Origin: an uncultured Lachnospiraceae bacterium
GTDB lineage: Bacteria; Bacillota; Clostridia; Lachnospirales; Lachnospiraceae
Length of the DNA stretch: 39,146 nucleotides
Direction of reading: 5' to 3'
Assembly (NCBI GenBank): GCA_947174185.1
Contig: CAMWHY010000010.1
Span: 1 to 39,146, forward strand
Below the pieces are notes generated by a model. The model saw nothing but the letters and a program-made list of their open reading frames with translations, was not told the origin of the DNA and did not search any database. A program made the position numbers and the translations under genes. Shown piece by piece: positions 1-8,268 of this stretch. Each line of letters starts with the position of its first letter. Within the stretch, counting starts at the first letter, position 1.

Positions 1-3
1 TGT

Positions 4-40
4 GTGCCTGCCAGTAGCTTTATTGGTAGGCACTTTTCAA
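4..40 (+). terminator. Hairpin terminator or attenuator upstream of tsf
   Basis: Arms GTGCCTGCC (4-12) and GGTAGGCAC (25-33) pair with one G-U, enclose a 12-nt loop and are followed by TTTT (34-37). It probably ends or attenuates the transcript of the upstream gene; in this family that gene is usually rpsB, which lies outside the window. Confidence 0.55.
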
Positions 41-152
41 AACAGCGTTGGAGAAAACAGGTTCAGATGATTGGTAAAATGTTAAGTAATCAATGATTTT
101 ATAATCATAGATTTTAGATAAATTTAATTAGAATTAAATGGAGGATCAGGTT

Positions 153-1226
153 ATGGCTATTACGGCAAGCATGGTAAAAGAATTAAGGGACAAAACCGGT
201 GCAGGTATGATGGAGTGCAAAAAGGCGCTTACCGAGACCGATGGTAATATGGAAGCGGCAGTTGATGTTTTAAGAAAAAGCGGTGCTGCCAAGATGGAAA
301 AGAAGGCAAGCAGAATTGCTGCGGAAGGGATTGCGAGAGTCGCAGGTTCCGATAATACGGCAGTTGTTGTCGAGGTCAACTCCGAGACAGACTTTGTTGC
401 CAAGAACGAGGTATTCCAGAACTTTGTACAGGGAGTAGCGGAGAAGGCGCTCGCTTCTTCTGTGGAAAAAGCCGGAGATGGCGAGGATATTGTTTCCATT
501 CTTGATATTAAGTCCGAACTGGAAGAAAAGACGCTTACCATCGGTGAGAAACTTTCTGTCAGAAGATTTGAGAAGGTTAGTGGAGACGCCGTTGCGTCTT
601 ATATTCACGCTGGCGGAAGAATCGGCGTCCTTGTAGCGGCGGACGGAGATTCCTCTGCGGAAGCGAAGGAAGCGCTTTCCAACGTCGCAATGCAGATCGC
701 GGCTATGAATCCGCAGTATATCAGCAGGGCAGATATCTCCGCAGAAGAAAATGATAAATTAAGGGAAATTACGATCGACAGCGCTTTAAATGATCCTGCG
801 TCTCTTCCTAAGCCGTTATTGCAGAAATTGATCGATAAGGCTATCGGCGACGCAGTATGGAGCACGGAAGATATTGCTATCTACGAAGAGAAGAAGAATA
901 ATATGAATTACTTATTCAACTTCCTTTCTAACGAGGCAAAAAATGCGTTGGTTGAGCTGGCATTTGCTGACAAAGATTCAATCGTTTCTGATAAGATTTT
1001 CAGTGGTTTGGTGGAAGGACGTATTTCAAAGCAGATAAAGGAAATCAGTCTTTTAGATCAGACATATGTTAAGGCAGAAGATGGTAAGCAGACAGTTGCG
1101 CAGTACCTCAAAACCGTTTCCGGCAATCTGAAGATTACAAAGATGGTAAGATTTGAAGTCGGCGAGGGTATGGAGAAGAAGGAAGAGAACTTCGCTGAAG
1201 AGGTTAAAAAGCAGATGGGTGAGTAA
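153..1226 (+). CDS. tsf: Translation elongation factor Ts (EF-Ts)
   Basis: EF-Ts is the cytoplasmic nucleotide-exchange factor that releases GDP from EF-Tu. The N-terminus MAITASMVKELRDKTGAGM with the following ECKKAL is the UBA-like EF-Ts signature, and VNSETDFVAKNEVF near residues 75-90 is the second family signature (TDFV contacts EF-Tu). VEGRISKQIKE and the C-terminal FEVGEG complete the core. I start at ATG 153 because the in-frame ATG at 138 overlaps the ribosome site GGAGG (140-144). The product is 357 aa, against about 283 aa in E. coli and roughly 310 aa in related Clostridia (from memory). The extra length seems to sit between residues about 215 and 275, just before the EGR segment. 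An EF-Ts identity is secure; the role of the insert is unknown. Confidence 0.97.
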   Translation: MAITASMVKELRDKTGAGMMECKKALTETDGNMEAAVDVLRKSGAAKMEKKASRIAAEGIARVAGSDNTAVVVEVNSETDFVAKNEVFQNFVQGVAEKALASSVEKAGDGEDIVSILDIKSELEEKTLTIGEKLSVRRFEKVSGDAVASYIHAGGRIGVLVAADGDSSAEAKEALSNVAMQIAAMNPQYISRADISAEENDKLREITIDSALNDPASLPKPLLQKLIDKAIGDAVWSTEDIAIYEEKKNNMNYLFNFLSNEAKNALVELAFADKDSIVSDKIFSGLVEGRISKQIKEISLLDQTYVKAEDGKQTVAQYLKTVSGNLKITKMVRFEVGEGMEKKEENFAEEVKKQMGE

Positions 1227-1261
1227 GTAAAGTTTTTATTACGGAACAAAGCAATCAATTT

Positions 1262-1325
1262 AAAAGGCTCTAAAGACTTGTGATCAGGGATTTCTAAGTG
1301 ATTATGAGGATTTCAGAGCCTTTTT
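1262..1325 (+). terminator. Terminator after tsf
   Basis: AAAAGGCTCT (1262-1271) pairs with AGAGCCTTTT (1315-1324), followed by further T. The loop is long (about 43 nt) and can form a weaker inner stem. Its place 35 nt after the tsf stop fits a Rho-independent terminator that separates tsf from the next gene. Confidence 0.6.
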
Positions 1326-1390
1326 CTTATCGCATTTGAAAGTAAGGGAAAAGATGTTTGGACGTACGACAAAAGAAAACAAGTAATGTC

Positions 1391-1419
1391 GGGACAATGT
1401 AAGTGATAAAGGTTATACT
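1391..1419 (+). promoter_or_regulatory. Promoter for the AraC-family gene
   Basis: GGGACA (1391-1396), a 17-bp spacer and TATACT (1414-1419) resemble a sigma-A promoter (4/6 and 5/6 matches). It lies 27 nt before the ATG, after the tsf terminator. Confidence 0.5.
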
Positions 1420-1445
1420 TTAACCACAGAAGGAGGTTGATAGTC

Positions 1446-2303
1446 ATGGAATGGGCAAAGGTAATAAATGAAGCAATCAAATACATTGAGAGTCATATCA
1501 CAGAAGATATTTCAATCAATGAAATAGCAGACCAGGTAAATATTTCGCAATTTTATTTTCACAAAGGTTTTAGCATATTATGTGGATATTCTATTGCGGA
1601 GTATATAAGAAACCGTAGAATGTCACTTGCAGGGGAAGAACTGATTGCCAGCGACATTACGGTTATGGAGCTTGCAATGAAGTATGGTTATGATTCTCCC
1701 GACAGTTTTTCCAAAGCATTTGCACGTTTTCATGGAAATACACCTCTGACGGTGCGCAAGAATAAAACAATGATTAAAACGTTCGCACCGCTGAAACTAA
1801 CAATTTTATTGAAAGGTGGTTGTATTATGGATTACAGAATTGCCAAAAAAGAAGCCTTTACTGTTTTATGCGTATCAAAGGAATTTAGCTATGAAAATGC
1901 AAAACAGGAAATAGCATTGTTCTGGCAGGAGCATTATGCTTCGGGAAAGGGTGAATATGTATGCGGAATGTTCGGAATCAATATTGACCCACAGATGGGG
2001 AACGAAAAGTTTGAATATTTGATTGCCGATATTTATAACCCGTCAGTAGATGTTTTGAATGGGTTAAAAGTAAAGACGATCCCTGCCTTTACGTGGGCTG
2101 TTTTTCCCTGCAAAGGTCCACTCACATGTTCGTTACAAGATGCAAATACAAAGATATTTTCTGAATGGCTTCCTGCATTACAAGATTATGAATTTGCAGC
2201 AGGATATTGTGTTGAAATGTATGACAGACCAGACAAATATCCGAATGGGACAAATGATGAAAATTATTATACCGAGATATGGATTCCTGTCAGAAAGAAA
2301 TAA
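1446..2303 (+). CDS. AraC-family regulator with C-terminal GyrI-like effector-binding domain
   Basis: This is a one-gene transcriptional regulator. Residues 1 to about 105 carry two AraC helix-turn-helix motifs (ISINEIADQVNISQFYF and VMELAMKYGYDSPDSFSKAF, followed by G-x-TP). Residues from about 128 to 285 resemble the GyrI-like/Rob effector-binding fold (FEYLIADIYNP, AFTWAVFPCKGP and a C-terminal EIWIPV). Such proteins usually bind small drugs or metabolites and control efflux or their own gene; the ligand is not known here. I start at ATG 1446, 9 nt after AGGAGG (1431-1436), rather than at the TTG at 1437. The gene is visibly more A+T-rich than galK next to it, which suggests recent acquisition. 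A second ribosome site inside the gene precedes an in-frame ATG at 1827, which could yield the effector domain alone. Confidence 0.85.
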   Translation: MEWAKVINEAIKYIESHITEDISINEIADQVNISQFYFHKGFSILCGYSIAEYIRNRRMSLAGEELIASDITVMELAMKYGYDSPDSFSKAFARFHGNTPLTVRKNKTMIKTFAPLKLTILLKGGCIMDYRIAKKEAFTVLCVSKEFSYENAKQEIALFWQEHYASGKGEYVCGMFGINIDPQMGNEKFEYLIADIYNPSVDVLNGLKVKTIPAFTWAVFPCKGPLTCSLQDANTKIFSEWLPALQDYEFAAGYCVEMYDRPDKYPNGTNDENYYTEIWIPVRKK

Positions 2304-2339
2304 GCATATATTATTTCCCTTGGTCTAAGTAAAATAGAA

Positions 2340-2367
2340 GGCGCTTCCCATTTTGGGGAGCGTTTTC
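2340..2367 (+). terminator. Terminator after the AraC-family gene
   Basis: CGCTTCCCA (2342-2350) pairs with TGGGGAGCG (2354-2362) with one G-U, loop TTT, then TTTTC. It separates the regulator from galK. Confidence 0.7.
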
Positions 2368-2419
2368 TACTGCAAAAATTAAAGGAATACCTTCATCAGC
2401 AACTTAATTCATTTTAAAG

Positions 2420-2449
2420 TTGTGATAGAGTGATGGGGTGTGATATGAT
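2420..2449 (+). promoter_or_regulatory. Promoter upstream of galK
   Basis: TTGTGA (2420-2425), 18-bp spacer, TATGAT (2444-2449). The transcript would have a leader of about 75 nt before the galK ATG at 2531. Confidence 0.45.
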
Positions 2450-2530
2450 AAATTCAATAATCCAGCTCATGGTGTTTGTTGTGCCGGTGTGATCAGGGTT
2501 ATGTCATATTACCTAGGAAAGGATACTGCT

Positions 2531-3811
2531 ATGCAAAACACAAGTGAATATATACAGGAAATCCAAAGCGGCATCTATGATGAACGCTTGCGTGAAATCT
2601 ATGTGGATGAAAAGTTATTATCCTATCAGAAGCAGCGGTATCAGGATGCGCTTTTAAAGTTCCAGAAACTGTTTGGAGAAAAAGAGGTGTCTGTTTATAG
2701 TGCGCCGGGGAGAACCGAGGTTTCCGGCAATCATACGGATCATCAGCATGGGCATGTGCTCGCGGCAAGTATTAATCTGGACATGGTCGGCGTTGTGGCG
2801 AAGATCGGGGAGAAGATCGTCCGTCTGGTATCAGGAGACGCTCCGTTGATTGAGTGTGATCTGGGGCAGCTTGAGCCTGTGGAAGAAGAAAAGGAAAGTA
2901 CGGCTGCGCTGATCCGCGGTGTGGCAGCCGGACTGGTACAGAGAGGGTATCAGGTGGGAGGATTTGAGGCCTATGTAACTTCGGATGTTCTGATGGGGGC
3001 CGGCATGTCTTCTTCAGCAGCCTTTGAGAGTCTGATCGGGACGATCTTTTCAGGATTATACAATGATATGCAGGTGTCTTCCGTGGACATTGCAAAGATC
3101 GGACAGTATGCGGAAAATATTTTTTTTGGAAAGCCTTGTGGTCTGATGGATCAGATGGCATGTAGCGTCGGCGGGCTGGTTTATATTGATTTTGCCAACG
3201 TAAAGCAGCCGCTGGTCAGACAGATTCCCGCGGATTTTGAAGGACACCGGTACAGTCTGTGTATCGTTGATACGAAAGGATCCCATGCGGATCTAACGGA
3301 GGATTATGCGGCTGTCCCCATGGAGATGAAGGCGGTTGCCACGTATTTTGGGAAGGAATATTTAAGGGATGTAGAGGAAGAAAACTTCTTTTCCAACATT
3401 GCCAAAATCCGTGAAAAGGAGGGCGACAGGGCAGTCCTTCGCGCATTCCATTTTTACACGGAGCAGGGACGCGTCAGCAGAGCGGTAAAGGCTTTGGAGG
3501 AAGATGATTTTGACGGTTTCTTATCTGAGATCAAGGAAAGCGGCGCTTCTTCGGAAAAATATCTGCAGAATATTTATAGTTTAAAAGAGCCGCAGGTGCA
3601 GAATCTTACGGTGGCGCTTGCCGTCAGCGCATATTACCTGAAAGATAACGGCGTCTGCCGTGTGCATGGCGGTGGTTTTGCCGGGACGATTCAGGCTTTT
3701 GTAAAAAATGAAACAGTTGATAGATATAAAAATGCAATAGAAGCTATTTTCGGGAAAGACGCTTGTCATGTACTAAAGATACGCCCGTATGGCGGGATCT
3801 GCGTCATGTAA
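2531..3811 (+). CDS. galK: Galactokinase
   Basis: GalK phosphorylates alpha-D-galactose to galactose 1-phosphate with ATP, the first committed Leloir step, in the cytoplasm. The galactokinase signature reads PGRTEVSGNHTDHQHG at about residues 59-74, with the clostridial variant of the usual GRVNLIGEHTDY. The GHMP ATP-binding loop is GAGMSSSAAFES at about 156-167, and the C-terminal GHMP motif is HGGGFAGTIQAF. ATG 2531 is preceded by AGGAAAGG (2514-2521) at good spacing; an in-frame ATG at 2501 and GTG at 2489 lack a convincing site. The product is 426 aa, longer than the E. coli enzyme (382 aa) but usual for clostridial members. No galT or galE is beside it, so it seems to be a stand-alone gene under its own promoter. 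Confidence 0.93.
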   Translation: MQNTSEYIQEIQSGIYDERLREIYVDEKLLSYQKQRYQDALLKFQKLFGEKEVSVYSAPGRTEVSGNHTDHQHGHVLAASINLDMVGVVAKIGEKIVRLVSGDAPLIECDLGQLEPVEEEKESTAALIRGVAAGLVQRGYQVGGFEAYVTSDVLMGAGMSSSAAFESLIGTIFSGLYNDMQVSSVDIAKIGQYAENIFFGKPCGLMDQMACSVGGLVYIDFANVKQPLVRQIPADFEGHRYSLCIVDTKGSHADLTEDYAAVPMEMKAVATYFGKEYLRDVEEENFFSNIAKIREKEGDRAVLRAFHFYTEQGRVSRAVKALEEDDFDGFLSEIKESGASSEKYLQNIYSLKEPQVQNLTVALAVSAYYLKDNGVCRVHGGGFAGTIQAFVKNETVDRYKNAIEAIFGKDACHVLKIRPYGGICVM

Positions 3812-3873
3812 AGCAGGGAGAAGATTGCACTTTGATTTGTACAAATTTAATAATTTATGCCTCCTGCTTTTGG
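3810..3873 (+). terminator. Possible terminator after galK
   Basis: AAAGCAGG (3810-3817) overlaps the stop codon and pairs with CCTGCTTT (3863-3870), followed by only one more T. The loop is about 45 nt and A+T-rich, so this is a weak candidate. Confidence 0.35.
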
Positions 3874-3886
3874 AATACGTTGCAAC

Positions 3887-3915
3887 TTGTCGAAGTCTTT
3901 CTAAGATGATATAGT
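3887..3915 (+). promoter_or_regulatory. Promoter for the EAL-domain gene
   Basis: TTGTCG (3887-3892), 17-bp spacer, TATAGT (3910-3915), about 40 nt before the ATG at 3956. This is among the better promoter matches in the window. Confidence 0.6.
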
Positions 3916-3955
3916 ATTAATACTTACTGTTATTATTTGGAATCGGGGACGGTGC

Positions 3956-5593
3956 ATGGAAGGTATCTTAAAACTTCTCTGGAATAGCGAAAACGGAATC
4001 AGTCAGTTGAAGAACAATAGCCAGCTGGCCTATACGGAAGCTATGCAGTCTGACGGACTGGATGGTTTTCTGCGTCTTGTGGTAGAGGAGGATCGGGAGA
4101 CTTATGAGGTATTTCTTCATGCTTTGAAAAATGGTCTGAAAGGCGCAGCAGAGTTTGCACCATTACAGGATAACCATATGTCAGTTTCTGTCCGTATGTG
4201 TAAGTCTGACGGAATGGATTCCTATCATAATACGCTTTGCTTTTTCCGAAAGGACGATGACGGCGCAGTCGTACAGATGACGATGGTGGTCTGCGAGATG
4301 ACGGCGGAGGAAATCTATCGGATGCAGCTGGCGCAGACAGTTACCAATGACAGTACGCCTACAACGTTCCTGCAGGCGGCCCACGAGGTGATTCGCCAGG
4401 AACCGGGCAGGAAATATGCGCTGGTGCAGTTTGATGTTGTGAAATTTAAGATGATCAATGAGATGTATGGAGAGCAGTTTGGGGATGAGATGCTGAACTT
4501 TTTTATCGAATCCCTGCAGGTGCTCTGTAATAAAGATCAGCTCTTTGTCCGGCTGACTGCGGACGTTTTTATGATACTGGTCCCCCATGAAGACAGACAG
4601 GAGATATTGGATTTTATCGAGATAGTTAGGAAAACGTTGTCGGGATATAAGGGGATCGATTATCAGTTGGTGTTTGGTGTAAGCTATATTGAGGATGTTA
4701 ATGGTATCCTCCGTAAATATGGTGACCGAGCCGCTATGGCAAGGCAGAGCATCAAGGGTAATGCATTGCAGCATGTGGCATTTTATGAAAATAAGATGAA
4801 GGATATGATCTATAATAGAAAGTATCTGGAAGATCATATGGAGAGTGCGCTGGAGAACCGTGAATTTGTGATGTATCTTCAGCCGAAGTACAATATGGAG
4901 AACAACAGGATCGTCGGAGCGGAGGCGTTGGTACGCTGGGTCAGGAAAGACGGGAAAGTTATACCGCCGTCAGATTTTGTACCGTTTTTTGAAAAAAACG
5001 GATTTGTTACCAAGATGGATGCATTTATCTGGGAAGAGGCCTGTAAGCTGATCCGGGAGTGGATGGATCAGGGGAGGGAGGTTCTCCCGATCTCAGTGAA
5101 TATGTCCAGAAAACATTTTCAGTCAGAGGATTATCTGGATACGCTAAGGCATCTGATTGATAACTATAGGATTCCGAAGGAATATCTGGAGATTGAGATT
5201 ACGGAAACGGTGGATGAGAATGAAACCCATGATAATATCATGCGTTTGAAGGAAGAAGGATTTACACTGCTGATGGATGATTTTGGTTCCGGTTATTCGT
5301 CCTTAAATGTACTTAAGGATACGCAGTTTGACATTATTAAGATCGATCGGGCATTTTTGCAGGATTTCTTAGGATCGGACCGTGGTCAGAAGATCGTAGA
5401 GAATATCGTTCGTATGACAAGCGCCATCGGGCTTCCCATGGTGGCGGAGGGGGTAGAGACGAAGGAACAGGCAGAGTCGCTGCTTCAATATGGATGCAAT
5501 GTGGCACAGGGATTTTATTATGCAAGACCGATGACAGTGGAAGAGTTTCAGAAACGAAAAAGGGAACAGGAGAACAGGGAAAAGGCTGGATAG
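3956..5593 (+). CDS. Cyclic di-GMP phosphodiesterase with degenerate GGDEF and intact EAL domain
   Basis: This 545-aa protein probably hydrolyses c-di-GMP to pGpG. Residues 1-120 look like a PAS-type input domain, though weakly. Residues about 140-285 are GGDEF-like, but the GGDEF signature is replaced by RLTADVFMILV near 198-206, so cyclase activity is not expected. Residues about 287-535 form an EAL domain with all key positions visible: GAEALVRW (the EAL glutamate), SVNMSRKHF (Asn), EIEITET (Glu), MDDFGSGYSSL (two Asp), IKIDR (Lys), AEGVET (Glu) and AQGFYYARPM (Gln). No membrane segment is visible, so it acts in the cytoplasm. It is flanked by its own promoter and a strong terminator, hence monocistronic. 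The start has a modest ribosome site (GGGG, 3945-3948). A PilZ receptor is encoded at 33326. Confidence 0.92.
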   Translation: MEGILKLLWNSENGISQLKNNSQLAYTEAMQSDGLDGFLRLVVEEDRETYEVFLHALKNGLKGAAEFAPLQDNHMSVSVRMCKSDGMDSYHNTLCFFRKDDDGAVVQMTMVVCEMTAEEIYRMQLAQTVTNDSTPTTFLQAAHEVIRQEPGRKYALVQFDVVKFKMINEMYGEQFGDEMLNFFIESLQVLCNKDQLFVRLTADVFMILVPHEDRQEILDFIEIVRKTLSGYKGIDYQLVFGVSYIEDVNGILRKYGDRAAMARQSIKGNALQHVAFYENKMKDMIYNRKYLEDHMESALENREFVMYLQPKYNMENNRIVGAEALVRWVRKDGKVIPPSDFVPFFEKNGFVTKMDAFIWEEACKLIREWMDQGREVLPISVNMSRKHFQSEDYLDTLRHLIDNYRIPKEYLEIEITETVDENETHDNIMRLKEEGFTLLMDDFGSGYSSLNVLKDTQFDIIKIDRAFLQDFLGSDRGQKIVENIVRMTSAIGLPMVAEGVETKEQAESLLQYGCNVAQGFYYARPMTVEEFQKRKREQENREKAG

Positions 5594-5596
5594 ACA

Positions 5597-5629
5597 GGAG
5601 AACCGACCGGTGGTCGGTTCTCCTTTTTT
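5597..5629 (+). terminator. Strong terminator after the EAL gene
   Basis: A perfect 12-bp stem GGAGAACCGACC / GGTCGGTTCTCC (5597-5608, 5612-5623) with loop GGT, followed by six T. Confidence 0.92.
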
Positions 5630-5684
5630 GGTATGTTTGCAATTGGTTTTATATATGAATTGAAAAAGAAAGGAAGTGCGCAAA

Positions 5685-8177
5685 GTGGAAGAAAAAGAAA
5701 AGAAAGGTGGATTCTGGTATCAGGTGGCAAATTTTATCGTCAATAAGCGTAAAGCCATCGAGATTTTATTTGTCTGTGCCATTATTTACAGTGTCTTCTG
5801 TATCAATAAGGTGCAGGTCAATCAGGATATCACAAGCTACCTGCCAGAGGAAAGCGAGACCAGAAGGGGGCTTTCCTTGATGGAGGAGCAGTTTGTTACC
5901 TATGGTTCTGCGAAGGTGATGTTATCTAATGTCACCTATGGACAGGCGGAGCGGCTTGCCGGCCAGATTGAATTTTTGGAGGGCGTCAAGTCGGTTGCAT
6001 TGGAAAAGGATGAGGAACATTATAGCGGCACGGATGTATTGATCGAGGTGACGGTTGACGGCAGCGATGATGCGGAAAGCAGCATTCAGACCATGAATGC
6101 GGTGAAGGAGCTGCTGACAGGATATGATTACTACATTTCCACGACGATCGGTGAGACACAGGAAAGCACGGAAAGTTTAAATCATGATATGAATATTATT
6201 CTGGTGTTGGCGGTGGTAATCATTATTGCCGTACTGCTGCTCTCCACCAAGGCATATTTTGAGATACCGGTGCTGCTGATCACCTTCGGTGTTGCCGCGA
6301 TTTTAAATATGGGCACCAATTATTGGCTGGGGGAGATTTCCTCAGTCACAAAATCAATTGCTGTGGTTCTGCAGCTAGCGCTGGCGATTGACTATGCTAT
6401 CATTCTGTGCGACCGCTATATGGAGGAGCACGAAACGCTGGAATCTGTGGAAGCGGTGAAGGTGGCGCTCTCTAAGGCGATTCCGGAGATCAGCTCCTCT
6501 TCGCTGACAACGATTTCCGGTATGGTTGCCATGATGTTTATGCAGTTCAAGCTGGGATATGATATGGGTATCGTACTGGTCAAGGCGATCATTTTAAGTC
6601 TGATTTCTGTTTTCTTCCTGATGCCGGGAGTGATACTGATTTTCGCAAAGGGCATTGACCGCTCTCATCATAAATGCCACGTTCCGAAGATCTCCTTTGT
6701 CGGGAAATTTGCGGCTGCGACCAAGTATATCATTCCGCCGGTATTTATCATCGTTCTTGTAGTTGCATTTATTATGTCCAGTAACTGCCTGTACCTGTAT
6801 GACGTAAATTCTGTGGAAAGTTCGAAAAAGACACCGTCGAAGATTGCCAGGGAGAAGATCGGGGAGGTCTTTGGGGCGGAGAATCAGTTTGTCATCATGG
6901 TGCCAAAGGGAAATTATGAAGCAGAAGCAAGAACTCTGGCGGAATTAGGGCAGCTTCCTTATGTATCCGAGATCCTCGGTTTGGCGAATCAGAAGATTAA
7001 TGATGAATATTATCTGACTGACAAGCTTACCCCAAGACAGTTTGCTGAGCTGACTGATCTGGATGTGGAGATTGTGGAGGTTATGTATTCTGCTTATGCC
7101 TACAGTCAGGAACAGTACGGACCGGTTGTAACAGGTATCAGTGATTATGAGGTGCCGATCATTGATATGTTCCTGTTTTTATATGACCAGTATGAACAGG
7201 GGTATGTTACCTTAAGCGATGAAATGGATGAGATGCTGAATACCCTGTATGATACGCTTCATGAAGGACAGCTGCAATTACAGGGGGAGGAATATTCCCG
7301 TTTTGTATTGAATCTGACATTGCCGGTGGAGGGACAGCCGACTTATGATGCGATGGAGGAAATCAGAGGTATTGCTGGAAAATATTATGATATCAGTCAG
7401 GTGGTTCTGGTTGGTAATTCCACCAGTGCACATGATCTGGAATCCTCTTTTGCAACGGACAATCTGATTATCAGCATTCTGACAGCAATGTTTGTCATGA
7501 TTATTTTGTTCTTTACCTTCCAGTCAGCAGGGCTTCCGGTATTGCTGGTATTGACGATACAGGGAAGTATCTGGATCAACTTTACAGTACCTGTGTTGCA
7601 GGATACGGGCGTTTATTTTATTGCATATCTGATTGTTTCAGCGATCCAGATGGGTGCCACGATCGATTATGCAATCGTTATTTCCAGCCGTTATATGATC
7701 CTGCGGCAGGAGATTTCGTTAAAGGATGCAATCACCGAAACGATCGACAAGGCGTTTCCGACGATTTTTACTTCCGGTTCGATCTTAACCTGTGCCGGAT
7801 TCCTGATCGGATATATCTCTTCGGATGCGACGATCGCGGCCATTGGTATTGCGCTTGGGCGTGGAACATTGATATCCATTCTGTTGGTACTGTTTGTACT
7901 CCCGCAGATCCTGATGTTGGGTGATATCATATTGGAAAAGACCGCGCTTGCCATCAATTTGACCGGAAGACAGCGTGAGTACAGGGGCAGGGCGCTGGTA
8001 TCCGGTCATGTAAGCGGCTATGTGCAGGGTATGATTGATGCAGATATGAGCGGTCTGATCCAGGGGGAGATGAAGATCAATGTGGATACACTGCTTCCCA
8101 GAAGGCAGGCTCAGATCACGCCGATGGACGATAAGCTTGAAATGCACGGAGAAGATGATAGTGGGGATGATAGCTAA
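5685..8177 (+). CDS. RND/MMPL-family membrane transporter
   Basis: This 830-aa protein has the two-half plan of MMPL/HAE3-type RND transporters: one N-terminal TM, a large outside loop (about residues 43-165), a block of five TMs, a second TM start, a second outside loop (about 380-590) and five more TMs. The paired sequences LAIDYAIILCDRYM and ATIDYAIVISSRYM are the conserved TM4/TM10 motifs whose Asp-Tyr pair is linked to proton coupling. These exporters move lipids or hydrophobic molecules out of the cell; the substrate here is unknown. I choose GTG 5685, about 10 nt after AGGA (5671-5674); the GTG at 5676 is too close to that site. The hydrophilic C-tail (about 80 aa) carries repeated short G-x-hydrophobic turns (VSGYVQGMIDADMSGLIQG). 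It is 91 nt upstream of the GLUG/coiled-coil gene with no terminator between, so both likely share a transcript. Confidence 0.9.
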   Translation: MEEKEKKGGFWYQVANFIVNKRKAIEILFVCAIIYSVFCINKVQVNQDITSYLPEESETRRGLSLMEEQFVTYGSAKVMLSNVTYGQAERLAGQIEFLEGVKSVALEKDEEHYSGTDVLIEVTVDGSDDAESSIQTMNAVKELLTGYDYYISTTIGETQESTESLNHDMNIILVLAVVIIIAVLLLSTKAYFEIPVLLITFGVAAILNMGTNYWLGEISSVTKSIAVVLQLALAIDYAIILCDRYMEEHETLESVEAVKVALSKAIPEISSSSLTTISGMVAMMFMQFKLGYDMGIVLVKAIILSLISVFFLMPGVILIFAKGIDRSHHKCHVPKISFVGKFAAATKYIIPPVFIIVLVVAFIMSSNCLYLYDVNSVESSKKTPSKIAREKIGEVFGAENQFVIMVPKGNYEAEARTLAELGQLPYVSEILGLANQKINDEYYLTDKLTPRQFAELTDLDVEIVEVMYSAYAYSQEQYGPVVTGISDYEVPIIDMFLFLYDQYEQGYVTLSDEMDEMLNTLYDTLHEGQLQLQGEEYSRFVLNLTLPVEGQPTYDAMEEIRGIAGKYYDISQVVLVGNSTSAHDLESSFATDNLIISILTAMFVMIILFFTFQSAGLPVLLVLTIQGSIWINFTVPVLQDTGVYFIAYLIVSAIQMGATIDYAIVISSRYMILRQEISLKDAITETIDKAFPTIFTSGSILTCAGFLIGYISSDATIAAIGIALGRGTLISILLVLFVLPQILMLGDIILEKTALAINLTGRQREYRGRALVSGHVSGYVQGMIDADMSGLIQGEMKINVDTLLPRRQAQITPMDDKLEMHGEDDSGDDS

Positions 8178-8268
8178 AAAGTAAGATCTGAAAGAGAAAA
8201 AGATAGAATGATAGATAAAAAGCACAGTATTCAAAAAAAGAGTTGTGCAGAAAGGAAGCATATTTCAT

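Noticed and set aside
4181-4837. Minus-strand frame of 218 codons opposite the EAL gene
   Set aside because: It overlaps a clear domain-bearing gene, lacks a ribosome site and shows no recognisable motif.
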